From Burkholderiales bacterium (lineage in GTDB: Bacteria; Pseudomonadota; Gammaproteobacteria; Burkholderiales; Burkholderiaceae_C), in contig JACRPO010000009.1 of assembly GCA_016223165.1 (NCBI GenBank), forward strand, positions 1,364,001 through 1,428,000: a DNA stretch of 64,000 bases. Reading direction: 5' to 3'. The notes beneath the pieces are model-generated. The model was not told the origin of the DNA. It saw only the letters and a list, made by a program, of their open reading frames with translations, and made no database searches. This document shows, piece by piece, positions 54,234 through 62,800 of this stretch; within the stretch, counting starts at the first letter, position 1; each line of letters begins with the position of its first letter. Position numbers and translations under genes: made by a program.

Positions 54234-55112
54234 TCAGCGGCCCGAGGCCGGGGCGGCCTCGGGCCGGCCAGGCGCCCGCGGCATGAAGATGTGGTCCATG
54301 CGCCCCCAGCGGAAGTCCTCGAGCAGCTGCTGCAGCTTGGCTTCCATGCGCGGGATGTTCACGTAGTGGCGGAAGCGCGTCCTGGCATCGATGCCCGGCA
54401 CGCGCGGCTGCCCGGGATCGATCTCCCAGGGGTGGAAGTAGAAGACCGCGGGCTCGCGGTCGGCGGCGTTGACGCGCCCGATGAGCCAGCGGCTCATCGC
54501 GTAGGGCAGCAGCCGGAAGTAGCCGCCGCCGCTGCTGGGCAGGTTGCGGTTGAGCAGGCGCACCGTGGTCACCGGCACCTCGAGCAGGCCGCTGCCGACG
54601 CGGTAGGCGAAGCGCGGCGAGTCGGGCATACCGTAGTGATCGTGCGCGATCGGGTAGATGCTGCTGCTGTAGCGGTAGCCGGCCTGCGCGAGCACGTCGA
54701 AGGCCCACAGGTTGCCGGTGCCGATGGAGAAGCTCGGCGCGCGGTAGCCCAGCACGGGCGCGCCGGCGATGTCCTCGAGGATTCGTTTGGCCCGCGTGAC
54801 GTCTTCGCCGAAGGCGCGTTGATCGAGGTCACTGGCGCGCTCGTGCCCGTAGCCGTGGCTGGCCAGCTCGTGGCCCTCGGCGACGATGCGCCGCACGACT
54901 TGCGGGTAGCGTTCGGCCACCCAGCCCAGCGTGAAGAACGTAGCCTGCGTGCCGCGCCGGGCGAGCAGGTCGAGGATGTGGTTGACATTGCCTTCAACGC
55001 GGCACTCGCGGCTGTCCCACTCGTCGCGGCGGATGTAGCGGGCGAAGGCCGAGACCTGGAAGTAGTCCTCGACGTCGATCGTCAGGGCATTGGTGATCGC
55101 TGGGGCGAGCAT
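54234..55112 (-). CDS. XrtA-system polysaccharide deacetylase
   Basis: 292 residues from the ATG at 55112. NALTIDVEDYFQVSAFARYI, ATFFTLGWVAERYPQVVRRI, ELASHGYGHERASDL, YRAPSFSIGTGNLWAFDVL and PSSGGGYFRLLPY, with FYFHPWEIDPGQPR, match the exosortase-A-associated NodB subfamily and its extra C-terminal domain. It removes acetyl groups from the polymer. The open frame extends to GTG 55187 with an ATG at 55172, but relatives begin close to the ITNALTIDVEDY segment, so 55112 is preferred. It lies 186 bp after the ATPase stop. Confidence 0.9.
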   Translation of the reverse strand: MLAPAITNALTIDVEDYFQVSAFARYIRRDEWDSRECRVEGNVNHILDLLARRGTQATFFTLGWVAERYPQVVRRIVAEGHELASHGYGHERASDLDQRAFGEDVTRAKRILEDIAGAPVLGYRAPSFSIGTGNLWAFDVLAQAGYRYSSSIYPIAHDHYGMPDSPRFAYRVGSGLLEVPVTTVRLLNRNLPSSGGGYFRLLPYAMSRWLIGRVNAADREPAVFYFHPWEIDPGQPRVPGIDARTRFRHYVNIPRMEAKLQQLLEDFRWGRMDHIFMPRAPGRPEAAPASGR

Positions 55113-55298
55113 GGACGGTGAGTGACGATCGGAGGCAGAGCGCAACAGGTGCGATGTGAGACGGGACTGCATGCGCGTCTCACGCACGCCGAAGCGACCG
55201 GCAGGGGCGTTGTGCGGCGCCCGTGTTTTTACCGTCTCCGGCTCCCGCTCAACGGAATGCCGCGCCTCGACCCGTGAGGCATGGCACGGGGCGCACCG

Positions 55299-56474
55299 TC
55301 ACTTTTTCCGGGCGTCGGGCTTTTCGGGCTTCTCGGGCTTGTCCAGCCGCTCCGTCCGGGCGGCCGGCCCCTCGGCCTTGTCGGGCCGCTTGGCCGAGAG
55401 CGACTCGACCAGCTTCTGCAGCAGCGCGAGCGTCTGCAGGTTCGTGCGCTCCAGGCGCAGCAGGCTGCGCTCGAGGCGCTGCAGCTGGTCGCCGCGCTGC
55501 TCGGCCGTGAGCTGCGCGAGCTGGCGCGACATGTCCTCGGCCTTCTCCGGCGCGAGGTTGACGCTGCTGAGGTCGACGTCGAGCACGGCGCCGGCCAGGC
55601 CCCCGGGCATGAGCGGCTCGCCGCTGGGGCTCACGGCCACCGTGGTCTTGCGCTGCGGCACGTCGTTCTCGGCGTTGACCTCGCGCACCACCTCGGCGAG
55701 ATCGGCGGCGGTGAGGTGCGTGCGCTCGGCGAGGAAACCGGCCAACAGCAGCCGGTCGGCCAAGCCGTTGATGCGGCGCGGAATGCCGCCGCTCGCCTTG
55801 TGCATCTCGTCGAACACTGCCGGCTCGAACGTCGGCTTGCCGGCACCGCCGGCGCACTTGATGCGGTGCTCCATGTAGCCGCGCGTCTCTTCCTTGTCGA
55901 GCGGGCCGATGTGGCAGGTGGCCGCCACGCGCTGGCGGAACTGCTCCATCTCGGGCCGCTGCAGGATCTCGCGGAACTCGGGCTGGCCGACGAGAAAGCT
56001 CTGCAGCAGCGCCTGGTTGCCGAACTGGAAGTTGGAGAGCATGCGCAGCTCTTCCACCGCCCGCGGCGTCAGGTTCTGCGCCTCGTCGACGATGAGCAGG
56101 CAGCGCTTGCCCTTGCTCGTCTGGCTGATGAGGAAGGCCTCGAGCGTGATCAGCAGCTCGCTCTTGGGCACGTCCTTGACGCGGAAGCCGAAGGCCGCGC
56201 CGACCATGCGCAGCGTGTCCTCGGCGCCGAGTTGCGTCGTGACGAGGTGGCCGGTGACGATGTTGCTTCCCGCCAGCCCCTCGATCAGCGAGCGCAGCAC
56301 CATCGTCTTGCCGGCACCGATCTCGCCGGTAATGACGATGAAGCCCTCGTTGCGCGACACGCCGTACTCGAGGTAGGCCTTGGCGCGCCGGTGCTGCTTG
56401 CTCGCGAAGTAGAAGGCCGGGTCGGGGTTGAGCTGGAACGGCTTGACATTCAGCCCGTAGAACGCTTCGTACAT
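55299..56474 (-). CDS. XrtA-associated ExeA-like ATPase
   Basis: 391 residues. MYEAFYGLNVKPFQLNPDPAF is the usual start of the ExeA/GspA-type AAA family. The Walker A motif is GEIGAGKT (50-57), Walker B is LLIVDEAQNL, and sensor/arginine-finger region is GGIPRRINGLADRLLL. The C-terminal 90 residues are charged and coiled-coil-like, ending in a Lys/Pro/Glu tail. In XrtA loci this protein is thought to support polysaccharide export or its control, by analogy with ATPases that organise the cell wall for secretion. Two bases separate it from the outer-membrane protein gene, so the genes are co-translated. Confidence 0.92.
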   Translation of the reverse strand: MYEAFYGLNVKPFQLNPDPAFYFASKQHRRAKAYLEYGVSRNEGFIVITGEIGAGKTMVLRSLIEGLAGSNIVTGHLVTTQLGAEDTLRMVGAAFGFRVKDVPKSELLITLEAFLISQTSKGKRCLLIVDEAQNLTPRAVEELRMLSNFQFGNQALLQSFLVGQPEFREILQRPEMEQFRQRVAATCHIGPLDKEETRGYMEHRIKCAGGAGKPTFEPAVFDEMHKASGGIPRRINGLADRLLLAGFLAERTHLTAADLAEVVREVNAENDVPQRKTTVAVSPSGEPLMPGGLAGAVLDVDLSSVNLAPEKAEDMSRQLAQLTAEQRGDQLQRLERSLLRLERTNLQTLALLQKLVESLSAKRPDKAEGPAARTERLDKPEKPEKPDARKK

Positions 56475-56476
56475 GG

Positions 56477-58069
56477 TCAGAACCGCAGGCTTAGTGAGCC
56501 CGTGAGGGCGGTTTCGCGATAGGCCTCGGTCGCTCCGTTGAGGACCGAGTAGCGCGTCGAGAGCACGCCGGTCGTGTGCACGCCCAGCTGGCTGGTGAGC
56601 CCGAAGGTGATCGACTTGAGGTCGGAGCGCACGAGCGTGACGGTGTCCTTGCTCATGGTGCGTGAACCCGACGCATTGACGTTCGTGAGCGGAGTGAGGC
56701 GCCAGCCGACCCCGCCAGCATAGCCCCTCTGCCTGGTGTTGTCGTTGCGCGAGGCCGGGTTGACGCCGCCGGTGTCGATGCGACCGGTGTTCACGGCATA
56801 GGCCGATGCGTTCATCGTCAGGCGCGGACCGGCCCATGTCCAGATCAGGTCGTTGCGACGCTCCAGGGCGATCCCGCTGTTGCCGAACAGGCCACCACTG
56901 ACCACCTCGTTGCGGTCGCGGCCGGTCGCGGCGATCAAGGCAAGCACGAACTGGTCGCGCTGCACCGGGTCCGGGACCAGCGACGCGTATTGGGCGAAGT
57001 ACAGCTCGTAGAGCGTGATCGCCTGGCCTTGCGCCAGGGCGCCGGAGCCGATGTTGATGTCGCGCGAACTCGCGAAGCGGAACGTGCTGCGCAGGATGCG
57101 GTGCGCGATGGTGGCGCGATAGGCGCGCCCGAAGTAGCGTTCCTCCGCCTGCACGGCCATCGTCGTGCGCGCCGAGGGCGTCCACTGCACGCCGGCACCG
57201 TAGTTCTCGTACTCCTGACGGAGCGCGCCGATCACGTCGGTGCGCTCCACGCCACCGTTGACGGTGAGGCGCCAGTCGATGTCGGGCTGGAACGACAGCT
57301 CCGCGTTGATGCGATCGCTGATGGTGGGCGCGGAGGAGACCAGGAACTTGACGCGCTGCCGAGATCCTGTGAGGCCCCAGCCGAAGACCGCGCCACGCTG
57401 CGGCGAGCGCAGCGCGAACAATCCCTGGTAGATGTCCGAGTCGCTGGCCGTGTCCCTGCCGCCCCGCGTGACCGTTGCGCCGGCACGCAGCTCGTACTCG
57501 GCGAAGGTGCTCAGCGGGCCGCGCAGGTAGGGCGAGAGCGCCACCGACCTCACCTCGGTGCGGTTGGCGCTGGTCTCGAGAAAGCCGACCGGTGTGCCCA
57601 CGGCCGAGATGGTCTGCTGGGTGATGCTTGCACGCGCGTCGACGAAGCCGATGCCGTCGATGACTTCGAGCAGGTAGGTGGCGCTCAGGCTGTTGAGGTA
57701 CTCGGAGTCTTCGCGGTCGTCGATGCCGCGCCGCGTGCTGAGCGCGCCGCTGTAGATGAGCGTGCCCTGCAGGCGACCGCCGCGATGCGCCATCGTGAGG
57801 TTCGGGCTGGCGCGCAGGAGGTACTCGGTACCGTTGCCCTGGGCACGCGCGCTGATGTTGAGCACGCTGGCCTCCAGCGTCAGGCCGGGGCTCACGCCGA
57901 AGGAGCGCGCCACGGGCGCTGCCTCCGGCGCATCGGCAGGCGCCGGCTGCGCCTGCACCGCCGAGAAGGACACCAGCGTCATCCCCGCGGCCAGCGCCGC
58001 ACCCATGCGGGTCGGCCGGCGGCGGGCCGCCCGTGCGCTGTGGCAACGTCGGTGGGCCGCGGAGTCCAC
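56477..58069 (-). CDS. XrtA-associated outer-membrane beta-barrel protein
   Basis: About 530 residues. After a basic N-terminus, MGAALAAGMTLVSFSAVQAQ looks like a signal peptide with cleavage after VQA. The rest is rich in alternating amphipathic strands (GTEYLLRASPNLTMAHRGG, TEVRSVALSPYLRG, LSFQPDIDWRLTVNGGVERTD) and ends in LTGSLSLRF, a C-terminal Phe typical of BamA-inserted barrels. It matches the TIGR03016-type outer-membrane protein of these loci, probably part of export. Start uncertain: GTG 58069 lies 5 bp past the kinase stop; ATG 58006 would give a short signal peptide directly. The frame upstream of 58069 overlaps the kinase. Confidence 0.85.
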   Translation of the reverse strand: MDSAAHRRCHSARAARRRPTRMGAALAAGMTLVSFSAVQAQPAPADAPEAAPVARSFGVSPGLTLEASVLNISARAQGNGTEYLLRASPNLTMAHRGGRLQGTLIYSGALSTRRGIDDREDSEYLNSLSATYLLEVIDGIGFVDARASITQQTISAVGTPVGFLETSANRTEVRSVALSPYLRGPLSTFAEYELRAGATVTRGGRDTASDSDIYQGLFALRSPQRGAVFGWGLTGSRQRVKFLVSSAPTISDRINAELSFQPDIDWRLTVNGGVERTDVIGALRQEYENYGAGVQWTPSARTTMAVQAEERYFGRAYRATIAHRILRSTFRFASSRDINIGSGALAQGQAITLYELYFAQYASLVPDPVQRDQFVLALIAATGRDRNEVVSGGLFGNSGIALERRNDLIWTWAGPRLTMNASAYAVNTGRIDTGGVNPASRNDNTRQRGYAGGVGWRLTPLTNVNASGSRTMSKDTVTLVRSDLKSITFGLTSQLGVHTTGVLSTRYSVLNGATEAYRETALTGSLSLRF

Positions 58070-58074
58070 CTTGC

Positions 58075-59214
58075 TCAGACCTTGGCCCGTTCGCCGCGCC
58101 GGTCCGCGTCGGGGTCGGCGGCGCGCTCGCCGCCGCCCTCGGGCAGGACGGGCGCCGCCGCGGTGCTCACCCCCGCCGGGCCGGCGTCGCCATAGCCGTA
58201 GCCGTAGCCATATCCGTAACCGTAGCCGTAGTTGTAGCCGTAGCCGCTGCCGCTCTCGGACCGCACCATGTTGAGCAGCATCATCTTCACCGGACAAGAC
58301 TCGATGGTCGCGAGGGCCTGCATGACGGTGGATTGCAGGGTGCTGTCGGCGCGCACGACGACGACGATCTGGCCCATGTGCGTGGCAAGCACGCGCGACT
58401 CGGTCGTCAGCAGCAGCGGCGGCGAGTCGAAGATGATGATGCGGTCGGGGTAGCGCGTGGCCATGTCGTCAAGCAGGCGCACCATGGCATCGCTGGCGAG
58501 CAACTCGGTCGCACGCGGGTGCGGCGAGCCGCTCGGCAGCAGCGTCAGCTTGTCGACGTTCGTGCGCAGCAGCACGTCGGCCATCTGCGCCTTGCCCTCG
58601 AGCAGTTCCAGCAGCCCGGCGCCGGGCGGCAGGCCGAGGACACGCAGCACCGACGGGCGCGCGACGTCGGCGTCGACCAGCATGACGGTCCGGTCGAGTT
58701 CGGCGGCAATGCTCATCGCCAGGTTGATGGCGGTGAAGCTCTTGCCTTCTCCCGCCAAGGCACTCGTCACCATGATCAGATTGGCATGGCTGATCGTGCC
58801 CGCGCTCTTACCCATGACGTTCGAGATGAGCGGCCGCTTGATGACCCGGTACTGGTCGGCCATGCGCGTGCGCGGCGCGTTGGGCGTCACGATGCCGGAC
58901 GCGCCGATGGCCACGAGGTCGAGCTCGACGCGTCGCGAGCCCGGATGCGGGTCGGCCCGACGGGCGTCGGCCATCGAGGCGGCCAGCGCTGCAGCGGCGG
59001 CGGCGCCGAGCGTGGCGGCCGGGGGCGCCGCCGCGGCGCGCGTGCCCACCAGGGCCGGCGCGGCGGCAGCCGAAGCCGACACCGGCGCGGCCGCCGTTGC
59101 CGGGATCGCCCGCGCTGCCGGTGCCGCGGCGGGGCTGTCGGTGTCGGGCACTTCGATGCCCGCCTGGCGCAGTTGCTCCAGGCGCTTCGCGGCTTGCTCG
59201 ATCAGGCTGCTCAC
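58075..59214 (-). CDS. XrtA-associated tyrosine autokinase (BY-kinase)
   Basis: 379 residues. An Ala/Pro-rich N-terminal third is followed by a BY-kinase core: Walker A SALAGEGKS with Lys158, Walker A' VMLVDAD (Asp181/Asp183), Walker B IIIFDSPP (Asp263). The C-terminal tyrosine cluster is a Tyr-Gly repeat with nine tyrosines at 325-341. BY-kinases work with the chain-length protein (the next upstream gene, at 59277) and control polymer length by autophosphorylation. The membrane half is on that separate protein, as in Gram-positive CapA/CapB pairs. The repeat is encoded by a near-perfect hexanucleotide tract and could vary in length. Confidence 0.92.
   Translation of the reverse strand: MSSLIEQAAKRLEQLRQAGIEVPDTDSPAAAPAARAIPATAAAPVSASAAAAPALVGTRAAAAPPAATLGAAAAAALAASMADARRADPHPGSRRVELDLVAIGASGIVTPNAPRTRMADQYRVIKRPLISNVMGKSAGTISHANLIMVTSALAGEGKSFTAINLAMSIAAELDRTVMLVDADVARPSVLRVLGLPPGAGLLELLEGKAQMADVLLRTNVDKLTLLPSGSPHPRATELLASDAMVRLLDDMATRYPDRIIIFDSPPLLLTTESRVLATHMGQIVVVVRADSTLQSTVMQALATIESCPVKMMLLNMVRSESGSGYGYNYGYGYGYGYGYGYGDAGPAGVSTAAAPVLPEGGGERAADPDADRRGERAKV
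58191..58248. repeat. Hexanucleotide repeat coding the Tyr-Gly tail of the autokinase
   Basis: Plus-strand units of GTAGCC (or close variants) repeat through this tract and encode YG dipeptides, with one Asn substitution. Gain or loss of whole 6-base units would keep frame and change the number of phosphorylatable tyrosines. Confidence 0.8.
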
Positions 59215-59276
59215 TGGGTACCCTCCGGGCTGCGCGCTGCGGTGTCGGCCCTGGTATCGGCCCTGCGGCTCATGTC

Positions 59277-60920
59277 TCAGGCCCCATAGCGGTTCATGAC
59301 GATCATCGCGATCAGACCGGCGACGAAGATGCCCACCAGCCCACCCGAGGCGGTGACGAAACGGAACATCGATGCGCGCTCGCGGCGCCGGTCGGCGTCG
59401 GTGATGAGGGCCGACACGACCCCCAGCAGCGGCAGGCCGGTCTTCTGACGCAGTTCGTCGGAGTGGCCGAAGGTGGGCCGCACCTGCACCGCAGCGAACG
59501 CAAAGGCGATGCCGAGCGCGAGCGAGGTGAAGAGCACCGCCGGCAACAGGAGCAGGCGGTTCGGCGACACGGGACGCGGCGCCACTCTCGGCGGGTCGAT
59601 GAGCTTGAACTCGGCCACGCCGGTCGCAACGTCGAGCTCGCCGGACATGACGGCTGACTGGCGGCGCGACACGAGGTCCTCGTAGTTCTTCTTGATGATG
59701 GCGTAGTCGCGGTTGAGCTGCGCCGCCTCGGCCTCGATCTGCGGCGCGGTCTTCAGCTGCTGGCGCACCTGCGCCATGCGGCCGGCGTACTCGTCGACGC
59801 GCGCCTGCATCGCGGCCACCTGGACCTCGGCGGTAGCGAGCATGCGGCTCATCTCCTGCACCGCCAGGCTTTCGCCGGGCGCGGTCGCCGTGCGCGGCGC
59901 GGCGGCCGCTGCCTGGGCGGCAGCCACCGCCGCAGCCTGCGCGCGGCGCTGCAATTCAGCCACCTCGCGCCGCTTCTGCTCCTCGAGCTCGCCGATCAGG
60001 CGCCGCGCGTTCTGCACGTCCGGGTGCTGGTCGGTGTAGCGCTGCAGCAGCCCGTCGAGGTTGCGGCGCTGGTCCTGGATGCGCGTATCGATCTCGGGCG
60101 TGGCGAAGTTGCCCACCGGCACGCCCGTAGGCAGCGTCGCGCCGGGCGCCGGGGCCAGGTTGGGCAGCGCCGACGTGCTCGGCGATTGGCCGCGTGCCTC
60201 GGCCAGCTGGCGCTTGGCCGCGTCGCGCGATCGCTCGGCTTCGCGAAGCTGCAGGCGTGCCGCCTCCAGCTGCGTGCCGACCTCGGCCATGCGGCTCGCG
60301 ACGTCCTTGCCGTCTACGCCCTGGCGGTCGATGTTGCGCAGCCTGAACTCCTTCATGCGCGTCTCGGCTTCCTCGAGGCGGGCTTCGAAGATCTTGATCT
60401 GCTCGGTGAGGAAGGACTTGGCCGAGTCGGTGTCCTTGCGGCTCGCGCCCATGCCCGACTCGACGAAGATCGAGACCATCGACTGGATCACGCGCTTGGC
60501 CTTCTCGGGCTCGGGATCGCGGTAGGACATCAGGTACAGGTTGGCCCCGCCGGCCGTGCGCATCGCGATGCCCTTCTGCAGCCGCTCGATCAGCGCCTCC
60601 TGGTCGGCCTTGGACTGGTTCTTCAGGTCGAGGTCGGCCATGCGCACCAGCTTCTCGAGGTTCGGCCGGCTGATCAGCGTGCGGCTGAGCATGCTGATCT
60701 GCTGCTCGACGTTGGGCTGCACGGCCAGGCCGCTCATCAGCGGCTTGAGGATCGTGTCGGTGTCGACGTAGATGCGCGCCGCGGCCTCGAACTGGTCCGG
60801 GATGCGCCACACGACGACGACGCCGACCACTGCCACCACCCACGCGACGATCAGCCCCGGCCAGCGGAACTTCCACATCCCGCGCAGCGTGTTGAGAACC
60901 TGGTTCAGGAGTTCTTGCAT
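59277..60920 (-). CDS. XrtA-system polysaccharide chain-length determinant (Wzz/PCP-type)
   Basis: 547 residues. Membrane helices near residues 19-40 (WPGLIVAWVVAVVGVVVV) and 523-541 (GLVGIFVAGLIAMIVMNRYGA) bracket a large periplasmic region with long coiled coils (about 170-280 and 310-430). The Pro-rich segment VAPRPVSPNRLLLLPAVLF precedes the last part, as in Wzz/Wzc proteins. It regulates chain length and forms the periplasmic adaptor toward the export lipoprotein. The kinase domain is on the separate protein at 58075. The gene follows the export gene by 51 bp, and the kinase gene follows 62 bp further on. Confidence 0.93.
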   Translation of the reverse strand: MQELLNQVLNTLRGMWKFRWPGLIVAWVVAVVGVVVVWRIPDQFEAAARIYVDTDTILKPLMSGLAVQPNVEQQISMLSRTLISRPNLEKLVRMADLDLKNQSKADQEALIERLQKGIAMRTAGGANLYLMSYRDPEPEKAKRVIQSMVSIFVESGMGASRKDTDSAKSFLTEQIKIFEARLEEAETRMKEFRLRNIDRQGVDGKDVASRMAEVGTQLEAARLQLREAERSRDAAKRQLAEARGQSPSTSALPNLAPAPGATLPTGVPVGNFATPEIDTRIQDQRRNLDGLLQRYTDQHPDVQNARRLIGELEEQKRREVAELQRRAQAAAVAAAQAAAAAPRTATAPGESLAVQEMSRMLATAEVQVAAMQARVDEYAGRMAQVRQQLKTAPQIEAEAAQLNRDYAIIKKNYEDLVSRRQSAVMSGELDVATGVAEFKLIDPPRVAPRPVSPNRLLLLPAVLFTSLALGIAFAFAAVQVRPTFGHSDELRQKTGLPLLGVVSALITDADRRRERASMFRFVTASGGLVGIFVAGLIAMIVMNRYGA

Positions 60921-60971
60921 GGTGTGTTCAGCCGGGCGAGACCGCAGCGACGGGCCTGTGGCGCGTCGTGA

Positions 60972-61640
60972 TCAGAAGAAGCTCTGCGGAATGATCAGGA
61001 TGTCGCCGGGCCGCATCTCGACGTTGGCCGAGACGTCACCGCGGCGCACGAGGTCCTTCAGGCGCACGGAGTACTGCTTGTTGCCGTCCGAGGTGCGCAC
61101 GATCGTCGCGTTGTTGCCGTCGGCGAAATCGGTGAGGCCGCCGACGGCGATCATCACGTCGAGCACGGTCATCTTCTGGCGGAAGGGCAGGAACTGCGGC
61201 TTGGCGGCCTCGCCCACGACGCGGATCTGCTCGCTGAACGGCCCCACGAAGGTGGTCACGATGACCGTCACCACCGGGTCGCGCACGAACGTGGCCAGGC
61301 GCTTTTCGATGTCGCGAGCCACTGCCGTGGAGGTCTTGCCCTGGGCAACCAGTTCGTCGACCAGCGGCGCGGAGATCTTCCCGTCCGGTCGCACGGGTAC
61401 CGACAACGACAGTTCTGGGTTGCGCCAGACGATGATGCTGAGCGTGTCGCCGGCGCCGATGATGTAGCTGTAGTCGGCAGCGCTGGCGGCCGCCGGGGCG
61501 GGCGGCAGGCCGCCGATCGTGCCGCAGGCCGCGAGGAGCGTGGCCGCGAGCGCCGCCGACGAAGCGGCAAGAAGCGAACGCCATGCCGACCGACCATGGC
61601 GGCCGCGTTGCGGCATCGAAGGGACGATGATCTTGGACAA
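60972..61640 (-). CDS. Exopolysaccharide export lipoprotein (Wza-like), XrtA type
   Basis: 222 residues, short compared with full-length Wza (about 380). Signal peptide with lipobox LLAACG, lipid Cys39. The polysaccharide-export domain begins YSYIIGAGDTLSIIVWRNPELSLSVPVRPDGKISAPLVDEL, the family hallmark, and continues VVTVIVTTFVGPFSEQIRVVGEA and VLDVMIAVGGLTDFADGN. It lacks the extra SLBB repeats and C-terminal helix of E. coli Wza, as usual for XrtA loci, so the outer-membrane pore must involve another protein such as the barrel at 56477. First gene of the long minus-strand operon; 355 bp upstream carry several inverted repeats. Confidence 0.93.
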   Translation of the reverse strand: MSKIIVPSMPQRGRHGRSAWRSLLAASSAALAATLLAACGTIGGLPPAPAAASAADYSYIIGAGDTLSIIVWRNPELSLSVPVRPDGKISAPLVDELVAQGKTSTAVARDIEKRLATFVRDPVVTVIVTTFVGPFSEQIRVVGEAAKPQFLPFRQKMTVLDVMIAVGGLTDFADGNNATIVRTSDGNKQYSVRLKDLVRRGDVSANVEMRPGDILIIPQSFF

Positions 61641-61838
61641 GGCAGACTCTCCTCAGGCCAGTGACTTCTTCGGCAGCGCCAGAGCCGGCCCGCGCCGGGG
61701 CACCGGGGCCGGTCGCCACCGGCCCTGGCGAGCCCGGACCTGCGACGAGCGCGGGCCTGCACCGCCGTTTCGCGTTGTGCGGCGGGGCGTGACCTTACAG
61801 CGATGATCGCATGGGGACAAGGCAGCCCATGGGGCGAG

Positions 61839-61860
61839 GCTCCCCGGTCGACCGGGGAGC
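61839..61860. repeat. Perfect 22 bp palindrome upstream of the export gene
   Basis: GCTCCCCGGTC followed directly by its reverse complement. It lies about 200 bp before the export lipoprotein start at 61640. It could be an operator for a dimeric regulator or, as RNA, a stable hairpin. It contains a SalI-like GTCGAC centre. Confidence 0.5.
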
Positions 61861-61881
61861 GCGCAGATTTCACGCCCCCTG

Positions 61882-61910
61882 TTTCTCGCGCGCCGGAGCG
61901 GCGTGAGAAA
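61882..61910. repeat. Inverted repeat TTTCTCGCGC / GCGTGAGAAA
   Basis: Ten-base arms (one G-T pair) with a 9-base loop, between the palindrome at 61839 and the terminator at 61917. Either an additional regulatory site for the export operon or part of a compound terminator. Confidence 0.4.
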
Positions 61911-61916
61911 GGACAA

Positions 61917-61939
61917 GGGCGGCCGAAGCCGCCCTTTTT
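61917..61939. terminator. Terminator of the PEP-CTERM gene, active in either direction
   Basis: GGGCGGC and GCCGCCC pair over 7 bp around CGAA; on the minus strand the loop is the very stable TTCG. It is followed by TTTTT on the plus strand and TTTGT on the minus strand. It lies 57 bp beyond the stop of the leftward PEP-CTERM gene at 61996 and separates it from the export operon. Confidence 0.75.
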
Positions 61940-61995
61940 GGGAGTGCCGCGCCTGACCCGAACGTTGCGAACGTCGGGCGAGGTGCGTGGCCCGG

Positions 61996-62649
61996 TCAGG
62001 CCTTGCGGCGGCGCGTCGCGCCCAGGGCAACGAGGCCGAGGCCCATCAGCGCCAGCGAGGTGGGCTCCGGGATCAGGTTGATGTCGAGGCTCGCGCCCTG
62101 CGGGAAGGTGCGATAGCTCACGCCGGAGTAGTCGAAGTAGGCCGAGATCGTGGCGGAGTAGGTGCCGCTCAGTTGGGCAGCGCCGGAACCGGCCGCGTTA
62201 TAGACGTTGGTGCCGAAAATCAGCTCGCTCATGCCGAAGGCGGTGTTGTCGTCGTCGACGTAGCCGGCCCAGGCGACCTGCGCACCCGTCGGGCCCGAGC
62301 CGCCTCCTTCGAGATAGAACGGCATCGGATCGGCGGCGGCGTCGAGATCCGTATACGTGAGGTTGATCCACAGCCCGCCGCTGTTGGAGCGCCCGTTGAC
62401 GCCGGCGTTGAGGTGCAGGAGCAACGGGTTGTCGTTGGCCGCGCCAACCGCCGTGGTGAACGTCCAGGCCCCGAACGCACCCGCAAAGGCCACCCCGCCC
62501 ACCGAGGCGTCCTGGTCCAGGGCGCTGCCGTCGGCAATGTTCAATGTGTTCGTGCCATCCGTGATCTGCACGATCAGCGCGGCCTGGCTCATCGCCGGTG
62601 CAAGGGCGAACGTCGCAGCGGCGGCGATCGGGGCGAGAAGCTTGTTCAT
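61996..62649 (-). CDS. PEP-CTERM sorting-domain protein
   Basis: 217 residues from the ATG at 62649. Signal peptide MNKLLAPIAAAATFALAPAMSQA, then a Gly/Asn/Asp-rich beta domain (LIVQITDGTNTLNIADGSALDQD, NLTYTDLDAAADPMPFYLEGG). The C-terminus is a full exosortase signal: PEP in LIPEPTSLALMGLGLVALGATRRRKA, a hydrophobic helix and a terminal RRRK cluster. Likely substrate of XrtA at 51483, delivered to the cell surface or matrix. Its function is unknown, as for most such proteins. The frame upstream to 62763 runs through the promoter and is not used. A sigma-54 promoter is at 62703 and a terminator at 61917. Confidence 0.93.
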   Translation of the reverse strand: MNKLLAPIAAAATFALAPAMSQAALIVQITDGTNTLNIADGSALDQDASVGGVAFAGAFGAWTFTTAVGAANDNPLLLHLNAGVNGRSNSGGLWINLTYTDLDAAADPMPFYLEGGGSGPTGAQVAWAGYVDDDNTAFGMSELIFGTNVYNAAGSGAAQLSGTYSATISAYFDYSGVSYRTFPQGASLDINLIPEPTSLALMGLGLVALGATRRRKA

Positions 62650-62702
62650 GTTCAAGGTGGTTACTCCAGCAACGGACTTGGGTAAGACGTGCCTCCCTTG
62701 TA

Positions 62703-62717
62703 GCAACCGCAATGCCA
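62703..62717 (-). promoter_or_regulatory. Sigma-54 promoter of the PEP-CTERM gene
   Basis: On the minus strand TGGCATTGCGGTTGC matches the sigma-54 consensus TGGCAC-N5-TTGC, with GG and GC exactly 10 bases apart. Transcription would start near 62691, about 40 bases before the ATG at 62649. Sigma-54 control with the PrsK/PrsR system is known for PEP-CTERM genes in XrtA organisms. Confidence 0.75.
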
Positions 62718-62748
62718 ACCTTTGCAGACAAGGACTTAGCGTCGGCGC

Positions 62749-62800
62749 GTGAACAACTTGCAACCGGACTGTCAGGTCCGTCGACAGCGACTTTGTTCAC
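62749..62800. promoter_or_regulatory. Candidate upstream activator site for the sigma-54 promoter
   Basis: GTGAACAA (62749-62756) and TTGTTCAC (62793-62800) are a perfect 8 bp inverted repeat. Between them CTGTC (62769) and GACAG (62783) form another. The block lies about 60-110 bp upstream of the predicted start of transcription, the normal distance for a sigma-54 enhancer. It also lies upstream of the divergent gene at 62950. Confidence 0.5.

Noticed and set aside
61790..61830. Sigma-70 promoter for the export operon (TTGTCC, 17 bp, TAAGGT on the minus strand)
   Set aside because: The spacing is right but the -10 matches only three of six bases, too weak to annotate in such GC-rich DNA.
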